From a virus, in the IMG/VR virus record IMGVR_UViG_3300020404_000757, positions 1-33,810 of that record: a stretch of DNA of 33,810 nucleotides. One strand, given 5' to 3'. Shown in pieces: positions 1-7,718 of the stretch; position 1 is the first letter of the stretch, and each line of letters opens with the position of its first letter. The notes under the pieces were generated by a model. That model was given only the letters and a program-made list of their open reading frames with translations, was not told where the DNA came from and made no database searches. The position numbers and the translations under genes are program-made.

Positions 1-135
1 CCAGAAGAAAAAGCAAAAGAAAAATACGTCAAAGGTATGAAAAAAGCCAAAGGCGATTTTAAAGACCGTTATGGTGACGATGCTGAGGCAGTAATGTATG
101 CGACTGCTACCAAAATGGCAAAGAAAAACGCATAA
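1..135 (+). CDS. C-terminal end of small conserved phage protein (partial, 5' truncated by window)
   Basis: An open frame runs from base 1 to a TAA at 133-135 and gives the last 44 residues of a protein. The segment is very rich in Lys, Ala and Asp and holds a KGMKKAKGDFKDRYGDDAE stretch followed by VMYATATKMAKK. From memory this Lys-rich tail type occurs in small structural or prohead-associated proteins of T4-like marine phages, but I cannot name the gene. It lies 43 bases upstream of the terminase, so it is part of the morphogenesis region. The start and full length are outside the window. Confidence 0.6.
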   Translation, partial: PEEKAKEKYVKGMKKAKGDFKDRYGDDAEAVMYATATKMAKKNA

Positions 136-164
136 TCAAAAAGCAATACACCACCAATTTTCAG

Positions 165-172
165 CATAAGTA
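165..172 (+). promoter_or_regulatory. T4-late-like promoter box before terminase
   Basis: The octamer CATAAGTA resembles the T4 late promoter consensus TATAAATA with two changes. It ends 6 bases before the terminase ATG at 179, the same spacing seen before the genes at 1779 and 6978. If the start point falls 6 bases after the box, as in T4, the mRNA would have at most one untranslated base. No Shine-Dalgarno sequence is visible in between. Confidence 0.45.
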
Positions 173-178
173 TTATAT

Positions 179-1762
179 ATGAGTAATAAAAGTTTAGACG
201 GTGTCCTTACCAAAAAAGCACACCAACGTGAAAGGTTTACAGAAGAACAAATAGCAGATTTAGTTGCCTGCTCAAACGAAAAAACTGGCTTCGAAGCATT
301 TGCTAAAAAGTTTTTCTTTATACAACATCCTGTAAAAGGAAAATGTATTTTTGAACCTTTTGATTATCAAACAAGATTACTTCACAGTTATCACGATTTT
401 AGATTTAATATTAATATGCTACCAAGACAAAGTGGTAAGACAACAACTGCCGCTTGTTATCTTTTATGGTATGCTATGTTCCACCCTGACCAAACAATTC
501 TAATTGCGGCACACAAATACACAGGTGCTCAAGAAATTATGCAACGTATAAGATATGGATATGAACTGTGTCCTGATTTTGTCAGAGCAGGTGTTACAAA
601 CTACAATAAAGGTTCAATGGAATTTGAAAATGGATCACGTATTGTATCAGCAACTACCACAGGTAACACAGGTAGAGGTATGTCTATATCATTATTATAC
701 TGTGATGAGTTTGCGTTTGTAAATCCAGGAATAGCACAAGAGTTTTGGACTTCTATTTCTCCAACACTAGCAACAGGTGGACGAGCGATTATTACTTCCA
801 CACCTAACTCAGATGAAGATGTATTTGCGACTATTTGGCGAGAAAGTCAAAACAAATTTGATGAACACGGCAACGAACAAGAATTAGGAATCAACGGTTT
901 TCATGGATACACAGCAAGTTGGGACGAACATCCTGAGCGAGATGAAGAATGGAAAAAACAAGAATTAGGACGTATTGGTGAAGAAAGATTTAGACGTGAG
1001 TACGGTTGTGAATTTTTAGTTTACGATGAAACATTAGTCAACAGTTTAGTATTAACAACTTTAGAAGGTGCAGATCCTGTTTTAAATATGGGACAAACAC
1101 GTTGGTACAAAAAACTTGATCCCCATGCCACTTACGTTGTCGCATTGGATCCAGCAATGGGTACAGGTGGAGACAATGCCGCAATTGAAGTATTTGAATT
1201 GCCTACATACAAACAAGTAGCAGAATGGAAACACAACACAACGCCTATTCCACAGCAAATTAGAATAATGCGTGACATATGTAACTACATAAAAGAAGAA
1301 ACAAAATCATCAGGCTCAAACATATATTGGAGTGTTGAAAACAATACCATAGGAGAATCAGCACTGTTAGTTATAAACGACTTTGGTGAAGACTCTATAC
1401 CCGGTCTATTTGTATCAGAACCAATCAGAAAAGGACACATAAGAAAATTTAGAAAAGGATTTAATACCACACATAAAACAAAAATCACTGCTTGTTCAAG
1501 ATTAAAAAATATGATTGAAAAAGAAAAATTAAAAATTTATAGCAAGCCACTAATTAGTGAACTTAAAAGTTTCATTGCCGCAGGTTCATCATTCAAAGCA
1601 AAATCAGGTCAAACAGATGATTTAGTGAGTGCTACACTGTTAATCATGCGTATTATTAGTGTGCTTAAAGACTGGGATCCAAAAATATACTCGTCTTTTA
1701 GCCAGGCTGATGAAGACACCCAAGACAAGGTGATGCCAATGCCTATATTTGTAAGCCACTAA
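179..1762 (+). CDS. gp17: Terminase large subunit (gp17-like DNA packaging motor)
   Basis: This 527-aa protein is the ATPase-nuclease that pumps DNA into the prohead and cuts the concatemer. The ATPase half shows a Walker A motif PRQSGKTT at residues 82-89, a Walker B LLYCDEF at 172-178 with catalytic Glu177, and a coupling motif TSTPN at 206-210. The nuclease half is RNase H-like, with acidic residues at LDPAMGTGGD (Asp324), VENNT (Glu387) and QTDD (Asp480/481). It is somewhat shorter than T4 gp17 (about 610 aa). The small terminase gp16 is not recognisable in the window. A late-like box sits 6 bases before the ATG, which fits late expression. Confidence 0.95.
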   Translation: MSNKSLDGVLTKKAHQRERFTEEQIADLVACSNEKTGFEAFAKKFFFIQHPVKGKCIFEPFDYQTRLLHSYHDFRFNINMLPRQSGKTTTAACYLLWYAMFHPDQTILIAAHKYTGAQEIMQRIRYGYELCPDFVRAGVTNYNKGSMEFENGSRIVSATTTGNTGRGMSISLLYCDEFAFVNPGIAQEFWTSISPTLATGGRAIITSTPNSDEDVFATIWRESQNKFDEHGNEQELGINGFHGYTASWDEHPERDEEWKKQELGRIGEERFRREYGCEFLVYDETLVNSLVLTTLEGADPVLNMGQTRWYKKLDPHATYVVALDPAMGTGGDNAAIEVFELPTYKQVAEWKHNTTPIPQQIRIMRDICNYIKEETKSSGSNIYWSVENNTIGESALLVINDFGEDSIPGLFVSEPIRKGHIRKFRKGFNTTHKTKITACSRLKNMIEKEKLKIYSKPLISELKSFIAAGSSFKAKSGQTDDLVSATLLIMRIISVLKDWDPKIYSSFSQADEDTQDKVMPMPIFVSH

Positions 1763-1764
1763 CA

Positions 1765-1772
1765 GATAAATA
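1765..1772 (+). promoter_or_regulatory. T4-late-like promoter box before the 758-aa gene
   Basis: GATAAATA is one base from the T4 late consensus TATAAATA. It lies just after the terminase stop (1760-1762) and ends 6 bases before the ATG at 1779. No ribosome-binding site fits between, so the transcript is predicted to start at or beside the start codon. Confidence 0.55.
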
Positions 1773-1778
1773 CACTAT

Positions 1779-4055
1779 ATGAACTTAAATGTTATAGCAA
1801 AAGACCTTTTTAACAAGATTAGAGGGCAATTTCCTCAGGTTACATTGGGTGATTCACAGGGTAAAGCAACCACTGAACCCACTGAAGCAAGGTTCTTTGA
1901 CTTCGATTTCAAAGAGGGCGGAAACACTCTAGGAAAGGTAAGTATTAGCATAAGTGAAGAAGATGGCTTGGTTGTAATGCACAGCAAAGACTTTGTAGAA
2001 CAGTCAGATGAGCCATTAAAACACGGTTGGTACAACTTTTTAAAAGAATTAAGAAGTTTTGCTAAAGCAAGAGTGCTTGGGTTTGATACAAGAGATATCA
2101 CAAAAAGCAATCTTGAAAAAAGAGACTACGATTTTTTAGGACAAGGAAAAGAGGTAGAAAAAGTGAGCGAATCAAATTTATACGGTACAACAAAAACAAG
2201 TTTTCAATCTGTGGGCGAAGCACGTTTAGTAATTAAACATTCTGCTCCAGTAAATCCAACAGTAGCAGGTGGTAGAACACACAGAATAGAATCTCTTTTC
2301 ATAGAAAACAATGCAGGCGAAAGATTCAAATATCCATTTAAACATTTAAACGGTGCTAGAGCAATGGCACGTCACGTATCAGAGGGCGGCAATCCATTTG
2401 ACGACTTTGGTAAGCACATTTCTGAAATGAGTTCAGAATTAAATCAATTAAGAAAATTCAAAACATACATGAACAGATCAAGTGTGATGGCAGAAGGTCT
2501 TAAACAATATCAATCTGTTGTAGATGAAAGAATTGAAGAAATTAAATCAAATTGTTTAAAATTACAAAAACAATCAGCATACAAAGAATCATTTGAAAGT
2601 TACAGTAAATCAGAATTAGCAGAAGTTCCAGAAGATGTGAAACAATCTTGGATAGACGAATTAACTATTAAAACATTCAACGAAGAATTACAAGATGTGT
2701 TTCCTTACATCTACAAACTTGTTTCTGAAAGAACAGCAATAGAAGAATTAGGTCCAACATCATTTGAAGCACATGGATACCAAGGTGGAACAGAACCAAG
2801 AACATTAAAATATGATTTAGTTGGCGACTTTGATCCTGAGAATCCAGTTGGAGACATGGATGTAGATAATATTCAAAACTTATTATCCAAAGCAGGAATA
2901 TCAGCAGATGTACAACCAGATGAATCTAGATTCCAGGGCGTAGTTGTACACACAGATACAAATCCAGAAGAAGTTGAAAAAGTTTTAGGCGGAATGATTG
3001 AGACTGTGGATAACTTTCATGAATTTGAATCAGCAATGGATGATATTGTAAGAGAAGACAATGGTTTATTTTCAGATGATGCTGAAGAACAACAACAAGC
3101 ATTAGAACAATTAAACAAATTAATGGCTAAACATTTTCCTGTAGGTATCAATGGTACAAACGGTATTGAAAGTCTAGCAGGTATAATTGATGATCAAGAA
3201 TTAAATTCACAAATTCAAAAAGCGGCTAAAGAAAATTCAGATGCTTGTATGCGTCCAATGATAATGGATTATGTATCACAAAAAGATCCTACACTGGTTT
3301 CAAAAATTGACACAGGTGATATGAATAATGAACCTAAAGAAGATGAAGCAATTACATTTGAAGACATCAAACCTTATGTGTCTATGTATCAAGGCAAAGA
3401 TGGTAAAATGGTATATGATGTGTTAGGTAAAGATGGCGAGTCAGTAGAAAAATTTGGTGATGCCAAAGCGGCAATGGCTTATTTAAAACAGAATTTCGAC
3501 AAATTAAGAAACAAAGGTGTAAAAGAAAAAACAACAGCACACGATCTAGATACAGATTACGAAGGATCATTTGATTATGAACTTACAGGTGATGATGGAG
3601 AAATGGCTCACGGTACAATCAAATACAAAGCAATCAACGGACAAGTTGATCCTAACAGTTTAGAAGGTGAATACACATACGATGGCAATCATAAAATTGA
3701 CGACGATACAGCAGATGAAATGATTAAGCCAGGTGGCTCAGAACATGAAGAAGCATTGAAAGCCGCACAAGAAGATTATGATCACGTATCAGACAAGATG
3801 CGTTCAAAGTTTGGTATGGAAGACAAAGAAGATAAAGCATTCAACAACAAAGAAGAAACTGTAGAAGACTTCGTAAAAAGTTTCTTTGACTACACTTCAA
3901 ATCAATTTCCTAAAGGTGAAACAGCAGTACTAACTTCAGTAGAAAAGAAGTTTGGTGACAGTGCTGTGGCAACTGCACAGGAAACAATCAAAGACTTAAT
4001 GGCAAATAAAGATCCCGAGATTGCCAAAATCAAAAGATTAGCAGGCGTTCAGTAA
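1779..4055 (+). CDS. Large acidic conserved phage protein, probable virion-associated
   Basis: This 758-aa protein has no enzyme motif that I recognise. The N-terminal 130 residues (MNLNVIAKDLFNKI, then ARFFDFDF and FLKELRSFAKARVLGFDTRDITKS) look like a folded domain. Residues from about 370 on are very rich in Asp, Glu and Lys, with stretches such as DPENPVGDMDVDN and EEQQQALEQLNKLM, and appear hydrophilic and partly helical. There is no signal peptide or membrane segment. The place after terminase and the late-like box suggest a morphogenesis or virion protein; T4 has tail sheath gp18 at this place, but this is not gp18. Similar long proteins are, from memory, common in marine T4-like phages. 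Function unknown. Confidence 0.75.
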   Translation: MNLNVIAKDLFNKIRGQFPQVTLGDSQGKATTEPTEARFFDFDFKEGGNTLGKVSISISEEDGLVVMHSKDFVEQSDEPLKHGWYNFLKELRSFAKARVLGFDTRDITKSNLEKRDYDFLGQGKEVEKVSESNLYGTTKTSFQSVGEARLVIKHSAPVNPTVAGGRTHRIESLFIENNAGERFKYPFKHLNGARAMARHVSEGGNPFDDFGKHISEMSSELNQLRKFKTYMNRSSVMAEGLKQYQSVVDERIEEIKSNCLKLQKQSAYKESFESYSKSELAEVPEDVKQSWIDELTIKTFNEELQDVFPYIYKLVSERTAIEELGPTSFEAHGYQGGTEPRTLKYDLVGDFDPENPVGDMDVDNIQNLLSKAGISADVQPDESRFQGVVVHTDTNPEEVEKVLGGMIETVDNFHEFESAMDDIVREDNGLFSDDAEEQQQALEQLNKLMAKHFPVGINGTNGIESLAGIIDDQELNSQIQKAAKENSDACMRPMIMDYVSQKDPTLVSKIDTGDMNNEPKEDEAITFEDIKPYVSMYQGKDGKMVYDVLGKDGESVEKFGDAKAAMAYLKQNFDKLRNKGVKEKTTAHDLDTDYEGSFDYELTGDDGEMAHGTIKYKAINGQVDPNSLEGEYTYDGNHKIDDDTADEMIKPGGSEHEEALKAAQEDYDHVSDKMRSKFGMEDKEDKAFNNKEETVEDFVKSFFDYTSNQFPKGETAVLTSVEKKFGDSAVATAQETIKDLMANKDPEIAKIKRLAGVQ

Positions 4056-4074
4056 TAAACTTTACCAATTCAGG

Positions 4075-4103
4075 TTGACTAAATAGTAATATTAGTATAT
4101 ATT
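4075..4103 (+). promoter_or_regulatory. Sigma70-type promoter P1 upstream of gp32
   Basis: TTGACT at 4075-4080 is followed by exactly 17 bases and TATATT at 4098-4103. This matches the bacterial sigma70 consensus in 10 of 12 positions. Its -10 box overlaps the -35 box of a second promoter by one base, so the two are in tandem. It would serve the gp32-uvsX-uvsY early block. Confidence 0.6.
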
Positions 4104-4137
4104 TGACAATATGTTTGTCTTGTGCTATACTAATATT
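4088..4137 (+). repeat. Nested inverted repeat over the gp32 promoters (operator-like dyad)
   Basis: Perfect 12-base arms occur at 4088-4099 (AATATTAGTATA) and 4126-4137 (TATACTAATATT). Inside lies a second dyad, GACAA at 4105-4109 and TTGTC at 4115-4119. The centres are at 4112.5 and 4112, so the dyads are effectively concentric. The left arm reaches the -10 box of P1 and the right arm contains the -10 box of P2. It could be a protein operator or, in the P1 transcript, an RNA hairpin. Confidence 0.6.
4103..4131 (+). promoter_or_regulatory. Sigma70-type promoter P2 upstream of gp32
   Basis: A perfect TTGACA at 4103-4108, a 17-base spacer, and TATACT at 4126-4131 give 11 of 12 matches to the sigma70 consensus. 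The start point would fall near 4138, leaving a leader of about 50 bases with a strong Shine-Dalgarno AAGGAGG at 4172-4178. This is the only clear sigma70 promoter here that leaves a conventional leader, and it serves the most abundantly needed early protein, gp32. Confidence 0.8.
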
Positions 4138-4186
4138 TTAAAGGCACATAATATAATAATAACAGGCAATAAAGGAGGCTTAAATT

Positions 4187-5149
4187 ATGGCAACACTACA
4201 AGAGATAAGAGCAAAACTGAAAGAACAAGAATCTAAATCAGGTGGCTCTAATTCAAGAACAGGCGGAGACAACGCCATTTACCCATTTTGGAATCTAAAA
4301 GAAGGAGAGCAGGCAACTGTTCGTTTCTTGCCAGATGGTGACAAAGAAAACACTTTTTTCTGGAAAGAAAGGTTAATGATCAAATTACCTTTCGCAGGAA
4401 TTAAAGGTGAAACTGATTCAAGACCAGTCCAAGTACAAGTTCCATGTATGGAAATGTACGGCGAGTCTTGTAATATCTTATCCGAAGTAAGAGGATGGTT
4501 CAAAGATCCTAAATTAGAAGATTTGGGGAGAAAATATTGGAAGAAAAGAAGTTACATTTTCCAAGGTTTTGTAAAAGACGATCCAATCGGTGAAGAAAAC
4601 ACTCCAGAGAATCCAATTAGAAGATTCATAATTGGTCCACAAATATTCCAAATAATTAAAGGAGCATTGATGGATCCAGATATGGAAGACCTTCCAACTG
4701 ATTCTGTGAACGGTGTTGATTTTAGAATTATCAAAACATCCAAAGGCGGATATGCTGATTATTCAACATCAACATGGTCTAGAAAATCTACTCCATTAAC
4801 AGAAGAAGAAAACAAAGCGATTGAAAGCAATACTCTTTTCAATCTTAATGATTTCCTTCCGAAAAAACCTAGCGAAGTAGAAGTTAAGGTTATGAAGGAG
4901 ATGTTTGAAGCATCTGTTGACGGTGAAGCATATGATCAAGATAAATTTGGTCAATACTTTAGACCGGCAGGCTTGTCATCAAGAACTGGTGATCCAGTAA
5001 CTCCGAAAGCAGAAACTCCAGCACCAGCGGCTGAAGTGAAAGCACAACCGGTTGCTGAAACAAAGCAAGAAGCACCAAAGCCAACTGCTGAATCAAGCGG
5101 AAAAGCAGAGGACATCTTAGCAATGATAAGAGCAAGACAACAAAAATAA
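4187..5149 (+). CDS. gp32: Single-stranded DNA-binding protein (gp32-like)
   Basis: This 320-aa protein coats single-stranded DNA during replication and recombination. The N-terminus is a short basic helix (MATLQEIRAKLKEQ) like the cooperativity domain of T4 gp32. The core has YPFWNLKEGEQATVRFLPDG at about residues 32-51, then FFWKERLMIKLPF and the VPCMEMYGESC region with Cys87 and Cys95, where T4 has its zinc site. A SRKST segment resembles the T4 LAST motif. The C-terminal 60 residues are an Ala/Pro/Glu-rich linker ending in EDILAMIRARQQK, probably the protein-interaction tail. It is first in the block gp32-uvsX-uvsY, with a strong ribosome-binding site. Confidence 0.93.
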   Translation: MATLQEIRAKLKEQESKSGGSNSRTGGDNAIYPFWNLKEGEQATVRFLPDGDKENTFFWKERLMIKLPFAGIKGETDSRPVQVQVPCMEMYGESCNILSEVRGWFKDPKLEDLGRKYWKKRSYIFQGFVKDDPIGEENTPENPIRRFIIGPQIFQIIKGALMDPDMEDLPTDSVNGVDFRIIKTSKGGYADYSTSTWSRKSTPLTEEENKAIESNTLFNLNDFLPKKPSEVEVKVMKEMFEASVDGEAYDQDKFGQYFRPAGLSSRTGDPVTPKAETPAPAAEVKAQPVAETKQEAPKPTAESSGKAEDILAMIRARQQK

Positions 5150-5161
5150 TAATAAGCACAT

Positions 5162-5183
5162 TGTGGGGAGGCAACTCCCCACA
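5162..5183 (+). terminator. Strong GNRA-loop hairpin between gp32 and uvsX
   Basis: Bases 5162-5170 (TGTGGGGAG) and 5175-5183 (CTCCCCACA) form a perfect 9-bp stem closed by a GCAA loop, a GNRA tetraloop. It is strikingly GC-rich in an AT-rich genome. There is no T run after it, so it is not a standard intrinsic terminator. It sits 12 bases after the gp32 stop and 20 before the uvsX start, so it could protect the gp32 mRNA 3' end, attenuate readthrough, or be a processing site. Confidence 0.7.
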
Positions 5184-5203
5184 CAACTTAAAGGTAAAAA
5201 ATT

Positions 5204-6265
5204 ATGGTAAAGGCATTTGACGTTAGTAAGTTTAGAAAAACTTTAACAAAATCCATCACTGGAATGAGTGCTGGGTTTCATGATCCAACAGATTGGATCT
5301 CTACAGGCAATTACGCACTTAACTATTTGGTAAGTGGTGATTTTAACAAAGGTATTCCATTAGGAAAAGTAACTGTATTCGCAGGTGAATCAGGAGCAGG
5401 TAAGTCATATATTTGTTCTGGTAACATTGTAAAAGCGGCACAGGATCAAGGTATCTTTGTAGTATTAATTGATTCAGAGAACGCACTAGATGAAACTTGG
5501 TTACAAGCATTAAACGTAGACACTGATGAGAAAAAATTATTAAAATTAAACATGAGTATGATTGATGATGTTGCTAAAACAGTATCAACATTTATGGATG
5601 ATTATAAAGCAATGAGTGACGAAGACAGACCAAAAGTATTATTTGTTATTGATAGTTTGGGTATGTTGTTAACTCCAACAGATGTAGATCAGTTTACAAA
5701 AGGTGATATGAAAGGTGACATGGGTAGAAAACCTAAGGCACTTACAGCACTTGTAAGAAACTGTGTTAATATGTTTGGTAGTCATAATGTAGGACTTGTT
5801 GCTACAAACCACACATACGCATCGCAAGATATGTTTGATCCAGATGATAAGATATCAGGTGGACAAGGATTTATCTATGCTTCTTCAATTGTAGTAGCAA
5901 TGAAAAAATTGAAACTAAAAGAAGATGAAGATGGTAACAAAGTTACTGATGTAAGAGGTATCAGAGCCGGCTGTAAAGTTATGAAAACTAGATATGCTAA
6001 ACCTTTTGAAGGCGTACAAGTAAAAATTCCATATGAAACTGGAATGAATCCTTACTCAGGACTTGTAGATCTTTTTGAGAAAAAAGGTATATTAGTAAAA
6101 GACGGTAACAGACTTAAATATGTTGATTCAAAAGGAACAGAAACAAAAGAATATCGTAAAGTTTGGGAAAGCGGTGGAGAATTGCTGGACAATATTATGA
6201 AGGAATTTGTTGATACTGATTCTAATGAAACTGAAAAAGAAACCGTTAACGCAGTTGAGGAATAA
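5204..6265 (+). CDS. uvsX: UvsX, RecA-like recombinase
   Basis: This 353-aa protein forms presynaptic filaments on single-stranded DNA and drives strand invasion for recombination-dependent replication. It has a Walker A GESGAGKS at residues 61-68, a RecA-like DSENALD segment at 90-96, a Walker B VLFVID at 145-150 followed by SLGMLL, and an ISGGQGF segment that resembles the DNA-binding loop region. The C-terminus is acidic. It is a little shorter than T4 UvsX (about 390 aa). The start at 5204 has AAAGG 8-12 bases upstream. It lies between gp32 and uvsY, its two functional partners. Confidence 0.95.
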   Translation: MVKAFDVSKFRKTLTKSITGMSAGFHDPTDWISTGNYALNYLVSGDFNKGIPLGKVTVFAGESGAGKSYICSGNIVKAAQDQGIFVVLIDSENALDETWLQALNVDTDEKKLLKLNMSMIDDVAKTVSTFMDDYKAMSDEDRPKVLFVIDSLGMLLTPTDVDQFTKGDMKGDMGRKPKALTALVRNCVNMFGSHNVGLVATNHTYASQDMFDPDDKISGGQGFIYASSIVVAMKKLKLKEDEDGNKVTDVRGIRAGCKVMKTRYAKPFEGVQVKIPYETGMNPYSGLVDLFEKKGILVKDGNRLKYVDSKGTETKEYRKVWESGGELLDNIMKEFVDTDSNETEKETVNAVEE

Positions 6266-6484
6266 ATGATTGAAGGAACTCAAGTAGTTGAAATTTGGCA
6301 ATTTTTTAGAGAGTACATGGATAGAAAACAACCTGTCGAAGTAGTTGCTGAAAAATTTGTAGATTTGATGGCAGACTATGGTGTTGGAGATGAAGATTTT
6401 CAAGATGCCTTAGGAGCAGATGACGATCTAGACAAAGCAATTCAATATTATTTAGATACAGATTCCGAAGAAGAGGATTATTAA
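6266..6484 (+). CDS. Small acidic conserved protein between uvsX and uvsY
   Basis: This 72-aa protein starts immediately after the uvsX stop and its own stop overlaps the uvsY start by one base, so the three are translated as one unit. GAGGA lies within the last uvsX codons at suitable spacing. The protein is strongly acidic (GVGDEDFQDALGADDDLDK and DTDSEEEDY at the end), helical by composition and has no recognised motif. The linkage to uvsX and uvsY suggests a role in recombination, such as binding one of the two proteins, but this is inference from position only. Confidence 0.8.
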   Translation: MIEGTQVVEIWQFFREYMDRKQPVEVVAEKFVDLMADYGVGDEDFQDALGADDDLDKAIQYYLDTDSEEEDY

Positions 6485-6942
6485 TGGCTGGGTGGTATCA
6501 GAAAATAGCAAAAGATATTGGTGTTATTCCTGATGCCATCAGACATTATGAAAACGAATTAGAACAAGCAAAATCAGAAATAAGAATTAGAGGCAATATT
6601 GAAAAAGCATCAGCAGATATGCCTGGTATTGTAGAACAAAGATTTAATCAATTACAAGAAATTGAAGCAATACTACAATACATGAACATAGAATTACGTA
6701 GATTACGTTCAAAACATTTCAAAAAATATTTAGAAAATTATCAAAGAGCATTATCCAGCAGAGACGTTGAAAAATATGTAGACGGTGAGTCTGATGTTGT
6801 TGATTATGAAAAAATTATCAATGAATTCGCACTGTTAAGAAATAAATGGTTAGGTATTACAAAAGGACTTGACCAAAAGCAATGGCAAATGACTAACATA
6901 GTCAAGTTGAGAGTTGCTGGTATGGAAGACGCTTCTATATAA
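6484..6942 (+). CDS. uvsY: UvsY, recombination mediator
   Basis: This 152-aa protein fits the length and location of UvsY (137 aa in T4), the mediator that loads UvsX on gp32-coated DNA. Sequence likeness to T4 is weak by eye. It is mostly helical and charged, with a central ELRRLRSKHFKKYLENYQRA segment at about residues 70-89 that fits the basic DNA-binding helix, then a DYEKIINEFALLRNKWLG helix. The call rests on size, composition and the gp32-uvsX-uvsY order, the standard arrangement in marine T4-like phages. Confidence 0.8.
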   Translation: MAGWYQKIAKDIGVIPDAIRHYENELEQAKSEIRIRGNIEKASADMPGIVEQRFNQLQEIEAILQYMNIELRRLRSKHFKKYLENYQRALSSRDVEKYVDGESDVVDYEKIINEFALLRNKWLGITKGLDQKQWQMTNIVKLRVAGMEDASI

Positions 6943-6963
6943 CATATCACCAAAAAACATTCC

Positions 6964-6971
6964 AATAAATA
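6964..6971 (+). promoter_or_regulatory. T4-late-like promoter box at the head of the glycosyltransferase island
   Basis: AATAAATA differs from the T4 late consensus at the first base. It lies in the 35-base gap after uvsY and ends 6 bases before the ATG at 6978, the same spacing as at 179 and 1779. It implies that the sugar island is transcribed late, separately from the early recombination genes. Confidence 0.6.
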
Positions 6972-6977
6972 TTCAAA

Positions 6978-7718
6978 ATGAACTTGAATATTCCATCATA
7001 CATAATCACAATGCAGGGAAATACTGTCAGCGAAACATTAGCAAAAGAATGTATGGACTCTGCTAAAAAATTTGGATTGAATCCTGAAATATTTCCTGCT
7101 GTACATGGAAATCAAATTGATTCAGCATGGCGAGAGCACAATTTAAAATATTTTAAATTTAATCAACGTATAAAAAAATTAAATCAAGGCACGATTGGTT
7201 GCTTAATATCACATCTGTTATTATGGAAAAAATGTATTGCTATTAAGAAGCCTATTTTAGTCCTTGAACACGATGCCGTTGTAATTCGTCCTATACCTAG
7301 TGTAATTACAGAAAAATTTACTGAAGTCTGCAACTTAGATTGGTTAAGCAGATTAACATCAAACTACGATGAGGAAGTACAAGAAGATAGAGGCGATGAT
7401 GTCACAATTTTTATGAAAAAACGTCCATCTGCATCAGGTTTAGAACTTTATAATAAAACACACATCAAAGGTTCCCATTCATATATTGTTAAACCTCAAG
7501 GTGCACAAAGATTAATAGATTGGGTTTGGGCCGCAGGTGCTTTGTCTCCTGATGTTGCTATGAATAGTATCAGTTGTTCCCTAACGTATTCAAATACAAG
7601 TTATTGTAGAATAAATCCTAAATTTTGGGACTCTAAAAGGATGAAAGGTACTCGTTCTTTTTGTAGACCAACTGCAGAAGAGAAAATACAAATGAAAGAG
7701 ACAAGAAATGCTGTTTGA
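6978..7718 (+). CDS. Glycosyltransferase family 25-like protein
   Basis: This 246-aa protein has the hallmarks of the GT25 family (lipopolysaccharide biosynthesis type glycosyltransferases). The N-terminus has a YIITMQGN strand, followed by GCLISHLLLW at residues 74-83 and LEHDAV at 96-101, the family's acidic metal or nucleotide-sugar site. A HIKGSHSYIVKPQGAQRLI segment at about 163-181 is the usual GT25 acceptor-side motif. It probably transfers a sugar such as galactose to a surface glycan; donor and acceptor cannot be read from sequence. It is the first gene of the island and its 3' end overlaps the next gene by 11 bases. Confidence 0.85.
   Translation: MNLNIPSYIITMQGNTVSETLAKECMDSAKKFGLNPEIFPAVHGNQIDSAWREHNLKYFKFNQRIKKLNQGTIGCLISHLLLWKKCIAIKKPILVLEHDAVVIRPIPSVITEKFTEVCNLDWLSRLTSNYDEEVQEDRGDDVTIFMKKRPSASGLELYNKTHIKGSHSYIVKPQGAQRLIDWVWAAGALSPDVAMNSISCSLTYSNTSYCRINPKFWDSKRMKGTRSFCRPTAEEKIQMKETRNAV

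Noticed and set aside
4152-4157. A further TATAAT upstream of gp32
   Set aside because: No -35 box at 16-18 bases; part of an AT-rich leader.
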